64,000 nucleotides of DNA from Turritopsis dohrnii. Lineage: Eukaryota > Cnidaria > Hydrozoa > Anthoathecata > Oceaniidae. How positions within the stretch are numbered: position 1 is the stretch's first letter; the number at the start of each line of letters is the position of its first letter. Where the stretch lies: NCBI GenBank assembly GCA_027922465.2, contig BQMF02000159.1:1-64000 (forward strand), read 5' to 3'. The translations under genes were made by a program, and so were the position numbers. Below are positions 50,301-63,400 of this stretch, piece after piece. The notes beneath the pieces are model-generated. The model was not told where the DNA came from. It was given only the letters and a program-made list of their open reading frames with translations, and ran no database searches.

Positions 50301-52891
50301 CCATCTCTTGGGTTCCAGTCTGGATCACGAACCTTACCTAAAAACATGTATGAAAGGAATTATCTATGTATGTGAAAACCTTAGACAGATACAAAAAAAC
50401 TGTACAGTCAATTGTGTATGTCATCAGAAATGTACAGTGAAATACAAAAGCAATAATTACCACAGAAGCAGTAGTATTTGTTCGGTGGCCGTGTCGAAAC
50501 GTTCTGGCAACCAGGACATCTCCAGCCACTTTCATCTGTATAGAAAGTTGAAAATTATTACTGCATCTAATGTTGCATCTAGTAAGGCAGGGATTTCTCC
50601 AAGCACTTTTGGTTACTACCATCTTTCATAGAGAAGATCGAGTTTTACAGTCCTGCTCTGCAATTTTAGAGATTTTAATCTCCATAAACAGGCCTTGTCG
50701 TGAGACGCATGCATAGGGAGTTGGAAGCTAAGATGTTTAATTTCATTGAATAACATGAAAACGAGTCCCACTGATACCACTTTTGTTTTCATATTCTTTC
50801 GTAAGGTGAAGAAATGAATGCATATAACAAAGGAAATTTCAAAATTACCTTAGCAATGGTGGTTGTTCTCCCTAGCAACAGGACATTTGGTGAATAGTGG
50901 CCTAATTACTCTCTCAAAACATGTTTTTAAATACTACGCATTAAAGAGCTAAAAAATGTTTAATTGACAATGAATGTTTGAGTTTCTAAGCTCAATTCAA
51001 GATTGAGTTTCAACTACCAGTAAACGGTAGTTTGAAAGTGCTTGGAAAAATCCCTGTAAGGGTATTATTATTTGTAAGATTATACATTACCTTTTACGGA
51101 GGCAGCTTCAGATCTTGCCCATTTTCTAATACAACTCAAATGAAAGATGTGGAAGCAATTACCACAATTCCAAATTTGAGTGTTCCACTTAACTGATTCA
51201 CAACACACCATACACTCGTACGATCCATCAATAAGTTGCTCAATCAAAGAACGAGCTTGTTTGGAATTGATTGGACCACATTTACTTAGGGCCGTCTTCT
51301 GCCATTTCTTCTGATCTTCCATAATGTTTTGAATGGTGGCAGGATCGAGATGCTGTTGAACATGATGAATATGAGAGTGGTGATTGCCTGCTGGAATGTA
51401 ACCACTATACGAATACCCGCTTCCCAAGCCTCCACTATGTAATGAACTACTTGTTAAGGAGTCTTGGTAATTGGAGCCTGGTGACAGCATTGTTGATGGT
51501 GCAATTTGAGAATAAATGTCTACAGGATACCCTGTTGTACTTTGATGTTGAAACATTGATGTCGGCTGGTTCATGGTGTGGTAGGTATTCGTTGAAGTGT
51601 TTTGAGGGACAGAAGCATTATGTAAAGATCCTGTACCACCATGATGAAGAGAAGATTGTCCATGGTGAAGAGAGCTGGGAGAACTGCTGTGATGAATACT
51701 TCCAACTGAACTGGTTAAACCTGGAGCCCCTTGAGAAATTGATGGCTGCTGATAGACAGAAAACGAAGATGGCATAGCAGCGACATGAGAGTTGTGTGCC
51801 ATCAAACTTTGGAGTTGGGCAGCATTATGACTCATTGAGACAGGTCGTTGTTGGTTATCGTGCAAACTTACGTTGTACATTGGTTGAGTAAGAATAGAAC
51901 TTGGTTCAATAGTCGCGGAATTGTTATTCATGCCTGTTGGTTTCATGTTCCTTTCCAGATTCATTTTTCGATTATGCAAAACCTCAGGATCGGTATCAAA
52001 GAAATTTTTCACAAAATCAAGACTTCGCTTTTGTTCAGACTTATCAGGGTTAACCAGTTTAGAGTATGACGGCATTTCCCGTGGATTTTGCTGTGCATTT
52101 GGCACATAGGCTTTCTTGAGAATTCCAGGGTTATTAACCACCGGTGCGCTTAGCCATGGTTGCACTTGACTCGGTCTTCCTCCATAATTAGGTGGAACAA
52201 AATGACTGCCTACATTTTGTGGATGTCTATTCGGTCCATTAAAACCTTTTCCTTGGTTTTTCGGATTATGGACTGGCTTTCCAGGCTGTCTATTCTTTGA
52301 TTTGGGTCTAGTTCCACTAGACTTATTGCTAGATTGGATTTCACCTTTACCATCTTGCTTTGCTGATGAACTTTTGCCATCCTTTTCAGTTGCCTTACCT
52401 TTTGATGGTGATCGGTTCTGCCTTTGACTACGACTCACTGGAGGTCCTGATTTAATTTCTTTATTGTCTTTTTTGTTTCTTTCCTGTCCTTTCTCATTCG
52501 TTTTAACAGACAATTCCTTGTCATTCCTAACACAGTCCTCAGCTTTAGCCCCTTCTTGTTGTTTTGCCATGAACTCATTTAATTTTCTTATTTTCTCCAA
52601 ATCTTTTTCAGCAACTCCTACCATTTTTTGAGGGAAACTTTCATCAGTTTTGCTTTCCATTGTATCTTCCTTCGATTCAACCAATGTTCCTGTAACCTCT
52701 GATGAAGAAGACAACTTTTGAGATAAGTGTTCTTTTTCTGTTGATTGGGGACGTTGCTGTATCTTCACCACAACCTGGGGCTCCTCCACCTTAGGCTCAT
52801 TAAAGAGATTGGATCGCTTCTGTTTGTTTGCAAAATCTGTGGGTTTGTATAAGGCTGGTCTATTTCGATTCGGTTGACCAAATGATGCCAT
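41351..52891 (-). CDS. NFX1: Transcriptional repressor NF-X1
   Basis: Twenty-four coding exons: 52891-51091, 50535-50461, 50337-50287, 50203-50143, 49951-49880, 49805-49702, 49425-49390, 48577-48454, 48343-48135, 47735-47638, 47355-47328, 44954-44766, 44403-44284, 44211-44132, 44036-43932, 43666-43538, 43443-43364, 43285-43187, 43095-43054, 42661-42572, 42475-42409, 42321-42176, 41850-41737 and 41438-41351. Total 4008 bp, 1335 residues, all phases consistent; human is about 1120. The low-complexity N-terminal 560 residues are rich in Ser, Gln, Asn and His. A RING-like domain follows ([34 protein letters not shown]), then a series of NF-X1 fingers such as [15 protein letters not shown] and [10 protein letters not shown]. 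An R3H domain lies near 1221-1270 ([15 protein letters not shown]). The C-terminus has PNPPPP and DYFDDDFNE. The R3H separates it from NFXL1. Family members bind promoter motifs and act as repressors with RING activity. A 5' untranslated exon is likely: tttcag precedes the ATG by two bases. Confidence 0.95.
45587..46223. mobile_element. Inverted-repeat element in an NFX1 intron, 637 bp
   Basis: Left agactacgttttcattatac with cggatcactt. The inverted right end reads agactatgtttccattatac with cggatcactt, two differences in 30 bp. Inner sequence repeats ccggaccggcccaa-like and gaaccaa words. No coding capacity. Confidence 0.85.
46579..46720. repeat. Dispersed 'ggttctcattcagtta' repeat, copy 3
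   Basis: Ggttctcattcagttaaaaa, then gaaagtaactacgaatagaa and ataattctag. Follows an aaat microsatellite. The longest of the three copies, extending to tcacaaagatg. Confidence 0.75.
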
Positions 52892-55013
52892 TACTGAAAA
52901 TGGGAGAACATAAACTTCTTAAAAAATGTAAACCTATGAAATGATGTGGTATGGCCAACCACAGCACAGTACTTCGATCCAGTTCCTTAAAAAAGCTTGT
53001 TCGATGGTTTTGCCGCATCTATATTGAAACTATATGACTAAAGACATGTTGATCTCATTTGCTGGCCTCATTTGAAATTATTTACATATGCTACATTTTT
53101 TTTAACATATTGTATAATGCAGTTTCTTAAAACATCACTTTATACTTAATTTGAAGTTACTTGATTGGAATTTTTCTAAAGCTATTCGAGTTTGCAGTTT
53201 TAAATATTCATGAATTTAAGTCCAAGTCAAGTCCAACTCCTTCCAGGGAACACTTGAACTTATACAGCTGCACCCTATTTCCTCTAGTTTTGATAAACAC
53301 TGTCTTCTAATAAGCAAAGTTCATTAGAAAACAAAGTAAGATTTCTACTGCCCATCTAGTGCTGCTTTATTAATTCAAGAAATACTTTATCGGAACAAAT
53401 TTCTCCTGTGAAAAATATTTTTTGCTTTGACCCAGTATAATCCCTGTGCAAAATCAAAACAAGCCAATCTACAAAAAATGTTGTTTCTTTTTTTTTCTGT
53501 TTCAACAGAATATTTAAGATTTCTTTGTAATTTGCTTTTAAGTTTTAAAAGAAGTGAGGTCCTTTAGAGAAAATTAATCTTGATTATAAAAACATTATTC
53601 TTCAAGGATGGAGAACTGTTAGAAAAAAGTGAAAGCATACTGGAAATAACTTCTATCTGTGAAATTAAATCCCAACAAAAAATCCAAAATAGGCTAATCC
53701 GTAGAAATTTCCCCCGCTTAAACTTATCCCAATAACGTAAAGGCACTGGAAGAAGATTAATTGTTGCAAAATGCCTCTCAGATCTCAGGATCACCAAAAG
53801 GTACTAAGTGCTTTCACATCAACAATGCAATGAGGACTCTCTGACGACGGATAGATACTGATGATATATATATTAGAACATTGTTCTTCTACATGCCTAA
53901 TGAGATTCAAAGTTTCATTAATTCATTTCTTTTGCATGGGTTAAACATTCAATATAATATAAATTTTTGATTTCCTAGTCTTTCAGCCTCGTTTATTGTA
54001 TTGAGGATTGTAAAGAAGGGGCAGTGCAGAGTTTTTATAATGCTCCACAGAATTAAATATATATTTGACACAGATCAAAAGTGTAAGGGGTTGCATTAAA
54101 ATTAACTTTGTCACACTTAAACTAGGATGTACCAGCGCTAGCTTATACATTTGGACACATTCATTATTATATTGACAGTTCTGATATTATGATTTCTAAG
54201 TTCCAAGAAAAAAAGAAGCCAACTGATCATTCAGACACCACAAATACTTTCATCAATTTGGAAAGAGACGAAATTGATGATGGTATTTGTTTTGTATCCA
54301 TGAAGTTCAAGAAAAACTGTAATTCCTCCGATCGATCATCATAATGGTTGTGTGTAAGTTACTAAAAGGCATTTTTTGCGAAAGAGGTTGTATAAAGACA
54401 TCATTAAGTATATGGACTAACTATTTTCGATAGTTAAACCCACTACTCAAATATTCTTTTAAATATATCAATGAGGTGCGTTGCCCAAAACTAAATGAGA
54501 CATACTTTAAAGAATACATTACATGAACATTTGGCTTCCCACCAAGTCAAGACACCATCTTGATGAAAGCAAGGGACTTGCAAATTTCAGAACAAATACA
54601 AAATCATGTCCGACATTCATCGCTCTTTCCCAGTTTTTAAGTCTCACTTTGCAAGCGCGCCGTGTGTGCGATACGCCGCGCCACCGACATCAAAAACCGA
54701 CACTAGCTCAATCACCGAATGTTAGTTTTACGAAAGAGTTGTGTCATTAAATTAATTATGATAAAAATAACTTGTGTTGAATATTGAATGTATAGTATCA
54801 GTGCGTAAAATATACGAAAAAAGGTCAAAGTTTAAAGGTTTGACAATTAGAAGTGTCACAAGCCCTGCGCATTGATTATCTGTAATGGTGCTGGTCGTCG
54901 TGAAGTTGTGTATTCTCAAATAAACTGCATGAATTATCAAAGTTTCCATGTTTTACAACCACAGCACTCTCTTTCGCTCCAACCTGTCAACGAACTTTTG
55001 AAATTTAAATCGA
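52892..55013. other. Intergenic region upstream of NFX1
   Basis: Lies between the NFX1 start and the 3' end of the next minus-strand gene. A GC-richer patch at 54650-54690 (gcgcgccgtgtgtgcgatac) could be part of an NFX1 promoter, but that is a guess. No supported coding sequence. Confidence 0.5.
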
Positions 55014-58000
55014 CTACGGTATCAAACGGTACATTACACGCAGCAGGAGTGGTACATCTGAATTGGATGTGCTGAACACAAGTTTTGAATCCATAATTCT
55101 GTATGTTGTCATTTCATCTGAAGCTAGAACAAGCTGAAAGCTTTTAGAATCTTGAGAATCCATACAAAGATAACCGATGACGAATACTTTTGTAGCAATA
55201 AAATTGACATTCATGGCACGATTTACATCTTCGCTTGCACTGGCTAAAATACTGAAGGTAGTGGTTTCTCGATAATACAGTTGTCCATTATTGTAAGGTG
55301 TGTCCAAGTAATGAAAGACGGATATGTAAACACCGCTATGTCGTGGGTCCCAAGGTTGAATTCCTGCGAAAAACTTTAATATCCCATTAAAATCCAACTA
55401 AAAAAAGTACACTATTATCAGAATGTTCCTCAAAATTAAATAACCTTTGGAGAGAACACTCAACTCTATTACACTGAATAATCTTGGAATTTTACACTGG
55501 TTTTTTTTAATACACCTATGATCATCATTGTATATGGAATACACTATGTCAGCATAGTCACAAGCATAGTCTTGTGACTATGATGGGCCTATGATGTCAG
55601 TTACTTAGTAATATTCATTTCTCCACCGTGAGATAATTAAGAGAAATTAAAATCTTCATAAGGAGCTGTTTGTTTAACCATAAGATGAGGTATAAACTAA
55701 AGACCTACTTTAAGAAACGTTTTATAATTACAGGGATGTTTCTCTGTTTGTGCGATACATGTTTATAGGCTTACTCCACCAACACACAGCTGAATAACCA
55801 TTGGAAAGATGTAAAGTGTAATCATGAACTGTTTCTCCGTACGGATAAAGAACTAAAAAGTGTTAAAACAAGTAAAGGATTAATTAAGCCAAAACATTTT
55901 TTGTCTGTCAACTTTGATTAACACATAAAATCTAATGAAGCTGATATAGCAAACATACAAATTCTATTTACATGAAGAGTTTTTGGGAGTATTCCTCAAG
56001 TTTGCATAAAGTCCTATCCGCTTATATGGTTTATCTGAAGGGCTGGAATACAATGTAGAATACTATCCACTACCAAATGCCCTTTTTTTAATAGTGTTAT
56101 CAAAGGACTCCAACCAATAAAAGGAAGATCCGTCAAAAGTCATGTGTCCTATTTCTTCGGGTTCTTCAAGAGCTATGTCTTCCAATGCATTTGGACCATC
56201 AATTGTTGTTTCTGCAATTCTAAATAAATGAGGTTAGTAGACATACAATGAATCTGTTTTGAGATAATAAGCCATTTAGAAAATAAAGCCCCTAAATTTC
56301 GAAAAAATTAATAGAGCTTATACAGTTAATAAGGTTAAAAGAGTGTATACGGCACTTCTGTTCAAAACATCATTTTCTGACTATTGTCAAAAATAAAGCA
56401 ATTTATGGTGTTATCTTGTTTGATCAATTGGTACGGATGAATACATAGAAAAATTGGAGAAATTTATGTCACAGAATTTTGTTGCATTTCCAGAACACTT
56501 AGGGCTATAGACAAAATACCTACTATTTCAAGCAAATTGCATAACTGTAGTAGAAGAACATGTGCGATTCACGAAATTATATCCAGGCACCATTATATCA
56601 AATTTTCAAACACGCGGGAAACAAATTCTATGAAATTCTTTAATGCAACTTGTGAGTTTAGTACAAGTTTAAAGCTAGAATGTGGTAATATTTCTACACA
56701 TGTGGTGAATAGCCTGTAGTTCTTCTTTGAATTTTGCACATTTAAAGGTTTAGTGCCTGGCTTCAATGAATTAAACCAACATTTTTGGTGCTCAAAATTT
56801 TTATAATCATAAATGTTACTTACTGTTTTCTATTGGAATCTGCCCAGTAAAGTTTTGCATAGGAATTTATAAAAGAGGGACGCACTACAACAAGGCCTGT
56901 TATAAAACTTTGTGGTGTTGTGGAGGGATTGTAGATGAGTGCCGATAGCGTTTTGGTTGCCAGCTCAAATGTAAGTATTTGAGATCCCATACCATTCATG
57001 GACACGAACAAATAAGATCTATAAAAAGACATGTGAATTCTCAACTGTACTAATCTGCTTAGTTTTCCCAAGTGACATAACGTTGAAAAACGTTTTGCTA
57101 GAGAATTTCTGAATGTTTCAACAGGAAGCACAAATAAGTGAGACATGACTACTTCTGACAATTCCGGCGAAATTTACAAGCATTTTCGGCAATCATTGCA
57201 CTTCATAACTGAAAAAGATAAAAATTCTTCAAAAAAGGTACAGAAAGAAGATTTTCACAGTAATATTTACTCAAGACCTGCGTAAAATGCCAATGCGTAT
57301 GGGGCATCCGGAAGTTCTAATAGTTCTTCAACATCGAGGGACACTTTATAGACGTCTTCAATAACAAACACTTTGTTCGGAGAACTCGTTGCAAAGTATA
57401 ATGATCGGTCATAGCCACCAAATATCACATCAGCAGTTATTCCCGTCACTAAATTATTATTATTATTATTATTATTATTATTTACGAATGTTTACTCAGG
57501 ATAGCCTCTTCAGTTCCTTAAGGTACTATTATCAATGAAGATCCTGCGAAGTAGGTCCTAGAGTATTTAAAGCCCCCATTTGGGCTACGGAAGCTGTACA
57601 GTAGACTCTCTATAATTCGACTTTCCATAACTCGAACTCTCCATAATTCGAACTGAATCAGTGGGTCCCTTCAAACTGAAACCCAGCAATATCGCTCTCT
57701 ATAACTCGAACTCTCCATAATTCGAACGATTTTGTTTTCCCCTTCAAGATTCAAGTTAGAGAGAGTCTACTGTATTAACAGCAGCCTCTCCACTAGACAA
57801 CCATCCTAGACATCATTCCTATTCTCTTGCTGAGTGCTAAACAGAGAGGAGTGATTCACACTGTTATAGTCGCTGGTATGACTCGGTCGGGGATTGAACC
57901 CCCGAGCAGGAAGCGAGCACTCTGCCACAAGGCTACCAGTCGAGTACAGTCGAGTACAAGTGTTAACAACTTGCCTTAATTACACAACGAATAACATATA

Positions 58001-60419
58001 TTTCAGGATGGAACTGAGAAAACATACAGTGAAGGCTGTTTGTCTCTTTTTTTTTATCAAAGATAATAAGATGAAATAGTCTGGGCATCGCAACTTTCAA
58101 TTTATTCAAATATCGAGTAATTTTCGTCCAGTCGTGATAAATGTAGGCAAAGATTGGTGAATTTTAGAAGTTAATGAAAAGTTCATACTAAAATTGATTC
58201 TGTCGTCACACTGAAATATGAAGACATTGAAAAATCTAAACAACTGGAACTTCCATTGAGAGCTCTAATTTCTTAACTCCGTGAATGAATTGACCGATAC
58301 AATGTCTACATACTGATACTGTAAGTGTAAACATCATGTGCAAGACAATGGTGGAAAACTATTAAAACTCTGTTTTCCTTTCCTATGACTTGAAAAGAAT
58401 CCTTACTTTTTGTCTTTCTTGTGATATGTTTGTAAGGAAAGGAAAAAGAAGAAGAGAAAATCGAAAAATTAAGTTTAGAAGAACTCATAAATTTCTTAAC
58501 GATCAATTAAGATGACAATCAGCCATGTTAGTGGGACAGGTTGTTCAGTCTGCCTCCTATAAGACGCCATAGCATCATGTCGGCAATTTGTAATGACCCA
58601 ATAAAGGCCAAATACTAATACTATGATAAACGTTTTAAGAAAGAAAAAAGCATCGCTTTAAAGAAACCTTCGAAAAGCATAATTTGGAAGACAGGCAAAT
58701 TAAAAATCCCACTATTCTTAAAATGCCAGTTACATTTTCATAAATCCTTTTGAACATTATCATCCACTGATTCAGTCCTAGATCCCTTTCATTAGTTGCA
58801 TGGACACTGACAACGCAGAGCATTCCCAGATGCCCAGGTAAAGTTTCAAGTTACCAATAATTCCGTGGTCTAGCTGGTGTACTCCAAGACAGACTGATCA
58901 ATTTCAGTGTTCCTTTAATTAGATTTTCTAATTTTTGGCAGTCTTATTTGATAATGGATATGCCTACAGGACTGTCAACAATCGCAGATCAACCATTTCG
59001 GCGTATCACCAACACATCGAAGGATTCTCGATAGTACAGCATTCCAGGGTAACTTCATTAATGTCTGGGATATTTCATACCTCCACAGCCAAGCATTGTT
59101 GAAATACTTAATGACTCTTTTTTCCAATGAAAACTTGTCTGAAAAGAGCCCAACTTTTAAAAAACGATGTTGTTAGCATTGACGGCCGCAAATAGGTCCT
59201 TGTAATTAAAATTATGGATATCAGATTTATGACAAGGTTTGAAGACCGCTTAGTAAGTTATTCTAGAGCTGGCGAATCAGAAACGCACCTCCGAACTTTG
59301 AATGTCATCAGTTTCAGCTAAAACCTAATCTCTGTGTTCATCATTGCATTGATGTTTCCGCAAGTCACTGTGGATTGGAGGATACATAAACAACAGCAAT
59401 TAATTTTAAGTTTTCAACTACCTCATGCCGAAATATCTAAATCTTCTTTTGATAGGTGGATTATGTGTGTGTGTTGTGTGCATTTGTTATTGATACATCC
59501 ATTTTCAAGACTCATCCAGCAAGGTTCACCTCAAGTTGTAAGGTTGATGGCTTGTCAACAAAAGATATCTTAGCCGGAGGGAGTTGTAAATGTTCACCCA
59601 AAATGTTACAAATTAGCGGTCGGAAAAGGTTTATCAAAATATCAAGAATGCGTCCTAAGAGAATAGGTGCTTTAAAACAGAGGAGGATGAAGGCCTGGCT
59701 TGCTGTGATATGCGAGATTAGGGAGATAACAGTATTAGATTATAGGGACATTTTATTTGATAGCTCTAAATTTAAATTAAAAACCTTTTTTAGATCGTAC
59801 TTGATTTTACTTCAAAAAGATTCAACTTTCGTACCGGACGCTGCGCGGCCTAATGAAATATTCTAATTTCTTGGAGCAAATAGAATTTGAAACTATTGAC
59901 AGCTCCATGTCAGATGTCCAATATAAGATTGAGATAGAAACTATCAAAATTGATGAAAAAAATGCAGCATACAACTCAGAGGAGGAAACTATACGCGAGA
60001 GTTTAGGTAGATATATCAATGAAATCAATGGCATTGTCACTGAGAACCATCAACCAATCGTCGATTAGGCATTTTCCATTAGAGACAAATCAAACTACGC
60101 ATGAACAGCTTAATAAAAAATACAAAAAGAACATGGTGAATTCCTTACATTTCACATTTAAAATCATGTCTCATATGTAGTTTAAACAATTTAGATAAAA
60201 ATCAAAAGGGTTCAAAAAGGTCAACCTGACTTTTTCTGTATCAACAGTTGTACATATGTCTTCACAACCTCCATTATGGATGTCACAAGATGCAGCATGA
60301 ACTAAAAGTAAAAAGTATTTTGTAAAAGACCAAAACAGGTTTAATGAAATTGTGATATTGCTCACAATCATTAACATGCAAGCAACATACAAGGTTGGAA
60401 TCCGATTGTTGCAAGTCAT
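55014..60419 (-). CDS. YWTD-type beta-propeller protein with EGF-like exon (LDL-receptor-like), 5' part incomplete
   Basis: Firm exons with matching phases: 57448-57271, 57018-56824, 56219-56074, 55852-55788 and 55397-55014, ending at a stop at 55014. Propeller motifs include AKLYWADSNRKQIAETTIDG and SSFYWLESFDNTIKKRAFG, the pattern of LDL-receptor class B repeats. An EGF-like exon (AASCDIHNGGCEDICTTV) starts at 60301 after tttacttttag. The same frame is also open back to ATG 60419, giving a hydrophobic leader, so that intron may not exist. The exon or exons joining the EGF module to 57448 are not found; phase demands at least one. No membrane segment is seen at the C-terminus, and a possible donor near 55035 could add more. 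LDL-receptor relatives bind extracellular ligands; the exact member is not recognised. Confidence 0.7.
57450..57955 (-). mobile_element. tRNA-derived SINE with (AAT)n tail
   Basis: On the minus strand the head carries an A-box-like tggcagagtgc and a B-box-like ggttcaatccc within a tRNA-like stretch (57877-57945). The tail is (AAT)n at 57452-57482, right beside the splice acceptor of the propeller exon at 57448. A complete MITE is nested at 57599-57772. tRNAscan would likely call the head a pseudo-tRNA; I do not call a functional tRNA. Confidence 0.8.
57599..57772. mobile_element. Tigger/pogo-type MITE, complete, 174 bp
   Basis: Ends cagtagactctct and agagagtctactg are inverted repeats, flanked on both sides by TA as expected of pogo-type insertion. 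The interior repeats ataattcgaactctcc. It interrupts the SINE, so it is the younger insertion. Confidence 0.88.
59456..60066 (+). other. Unassigned plus-strand open frames within the propeller-gene intron
   Basis: Frame 59456-59866 (136 codons) overlaps frame 59853-60066 (71 codons, beginning MKYSNFLEQIEFETIDSS) in another register. The second is rich in Glu, Ile and Asn and looks less AT-biased in composition than random frames nearby. No domain is recognised. It may be exons of an unknown gene, a decayed gene, or chance. Confidence 0.3.
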
Positions 60420-63400
60420 TTCACGTTTTTCAATAAAACAGTAAATTGGATGATACTGTAGAAAGTATTCGTAAAAAACATTACGTTTTGTTTTTAATTT
60501 TCCATAATTAGCTGTGGCATTTGGCAATGGTTGAGTGACTTATAGAAATGAACTCCTTTGCGGGGATTTTTCAACAATTTGCCCACTGTGTAAATGGTCA
60601 TTGTTACAAACAAAATGATCAATTAAGTTTGCGCAAAGTTTTTTTAGAAAAACGGTGGTGTTTGTACTAATAAATTAAAGCTGACATAGTAAATGAAATC
60701 CTTATGCTTGCAAGAGCATTTCATTTCATGTAACTTTGACCCTAGCGCTTCAATGACCGCAGAGAGCTCATATTTTCATGGCAAGTTTTGAAAGATCATC
60801 ATTCAAACATTGGACGAGATTGCTTACTACTTGAAGTAGTAGAGAAAAATGTCATTCTTAATGGTGTCGATTGATTAAAACTTTCTTTTTTTTTTCATAT
60901 CAAATTTTCTACATAAGTAGTTCCCTTTCGTGAATAAGAAGTCGATAATGAACATGGTTATAATATGGTAATAATAAACTCTTTATTAGTACAAAAAATT
61001 TGCACTGTACAACTAGGAGGAATTCAGATGACCGTACTGTTATTCACTGAACACTTTCTAATGATGAAATGAATTGTGAGGTCGAAATGAATCTATAGCT
61101 AAATCTATGAAACTATATTTGTATATTGTATTATGCATTATGTTATTTAGACATTATGCATTTTAGACTAGCCTTAGTCTATCACTGTTAAATTCAAACG
61201 GTCTAAAACTGCAGAGCAACTACAACGTTAAATTCGTCATTAGCAGAAAATGATGATTGCGAACAAACCTGTCCATCAAAGCATGTGGAGAAGATCTTTT
61301 ATAAACAATAAAAACAACAGGAATTACTATTAGGAGTAAATCGAAAGGTTACGTGCAACTCCGCCTGCTTTTAAAATCATTTTACGTTAAGAATTGATGT
61401 ATCGTCTTCCAGTAAAGCCTGGCATTCCTTCAATATATATATAGTTGGAGTTTGACACCTAATACCTGGTGAAGAAAAAAAACCTTGATCTGTAACATTT
61501 TTTTGCATGGCTATACTGTAAAGATGGCACTTCTCATGTTTCAAAAATACGATTTTTTGATAAAAAATGCAATGTGTTAGATGTTTCAAAGTGAAATATT
61601 TATCAGAAAATTAATTTTTAGGTCTATTGACTTTAACACTAGTCCAGCTGATAATACCTATACAAATATGCAGATATCGAACCTTTATTGACTTTAAGAC
61701 ACCCGTGGTGGAGTAAAGTATTTAAAATACCCGTGGTTTCTCCTCCTACTACTACTCCAAGTTATGAACGTTTTCGTGCAGCGTTTACATGACATCGTTG
61801 CCGAATTTGAAAATTTGGTCAAATTCGGACTTCCAGTTGACCAATTTTCATGAAAATTTGCACAGAGCACAATTGAAAGTGTTGATTTCAAATTTGACAA
61901 TGATTTCGCCAGGTTTGACTAAAATTGGGCAATTTAGGCCAAATTTGGACCAAACTTGGAAAGTTCTACAATTTTCATAAAACTTTGCACAGATCACATT
62001 TGAAAGGTGCTGATTTCGAATTTGACAATGATATTGCCATGTTTGACTAAAATTGGGTAATTTAAGCCAAATTTGGAACAAATTTCGAAAATTCTTAAAT
62101 TTTCATAAAAATTTGCACAGATCACATTTGAAAGGTGCTGATTTCGAATTTGATTATGATATTGCCAGGTTTGACTAAAATTGGACCAAATTAGGCCAAA
62201 TTTGGACCAAATTTCGAAAGCTCTTCAATTTTCATGAAATTTTGCACAGATCACAATTGAAAGGTACTGGTTTCAAATTTGACAATATGATTTTGCCAGG
62301 TTTGACTAAAATTGGGCAATCTAGGCCAAATTTAGACCAAATTTCGAAAGTTCTTCAATTTTCATAAAAATTTGCACGGATCACATTTGAAAGGTGCTGA
62401 TTTCGAATTTGTCAGTCATTTTGTCAGATTTGACCAGAAATGGATAATTCGGGCCAAATTTGGACTAAACTTAAAGTTCTGCAATATTCATAAAATTTTG
62501 TACAAAGCACACAATTAGAAATTGCTGATTTTGAATTTGCCAGTCATTTTATTAGATTTGAACATAATTTGGCAATTCGGCAATGTTGTCTTTTTGAGAC
62601 AAGATATGCATCGTTGTGTTACGTCCTGAAGTCTTCAAGCCAAGCGGCTTCTTGTTTTTATTAAATTTTACTTTAATTTTTGCCACACGCTTGATAACCA
62701 GCTTGCTAGAATTTTTTGATGTACAATATAAATCTTCCTTGTCTGTAAAGCTCGTTGCACATTACAAAGACACGTGATATATTGCGCAAAAGATCTTGTT
62801 TTTTAATTATATGAAGTACAACACATATCATCGAAGAACTATGTTACTTATATATAGTTTTGTATATATCTAAATATACAGATATCAAAATGTCGGAAAA
62901 TCGTTAGCAAGATCCGTGTAAATAATAATAACAAAATTATTAGGGAGATTCGTAAACTCGACGAGCCTGCTACACGAAAAAGAATTTTTTTAAAACTGTT
63001 CTACTAAAACGGTACTTCAGAGATTTAAATCCTTTTGTTGTATCAAAAGAAACATCATTACTTTGCACGCTTATTTCAAGTGTTGATGTGAAGTTTCTAA
63101 TGACTTTGTAGGGAAAAATTCAAGAACGACTCTACTAAATTGTAATATAATTCCCTACAAATCTATAGAAAAATAGTTTTGTGTAAACGAAACATGAATT
63201 TTCCGAATCCCGCTAATTCTGAGCATATCCATATTTTCAAGGGCTCTTCATCCAACGGGTGTATAAGTAGAATACTTGCCATTGTCGGTTATGAGCAATT
63301 TTTAATTCCGCGATTTAAAAAGGAGGATATCAGTTATCGTGAGTCAAAAAATCTTTTTTTAGTTGCTTTTAAACGCAAGACTTAATCAATATTTTCCGGC

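Larger units (their letters stand above)
57449..60250 (-). other. Unresolved interval between EGF-like exon and propeller exons
   Basis: Contains the SINE and the plus-strand frames at 59456-60066. A missing minus-strand exon ending in phase 1 should lie here, but I could not identify it. A minus-strand reading near 58800 (LRCQCP) has EGF-like Cys spacing but meets a stop. Confidence 0.4.

Noticed and set aside
51091..52891. PABP-binding PAM2 motif in the NFX1 N-terminus
   Set aside because: HFVPPN only loosely resembles the core; the upstream Leu-Asn part of the motif is not seen.
57877..57945. Possible tRNA gene on the minus strand
   Set aside because: A- and B-box-like words are present, but the stretch continues into a SINE body with an (AAT)n tail and does not give a clean cloverleaf, so it was called a SINE head.
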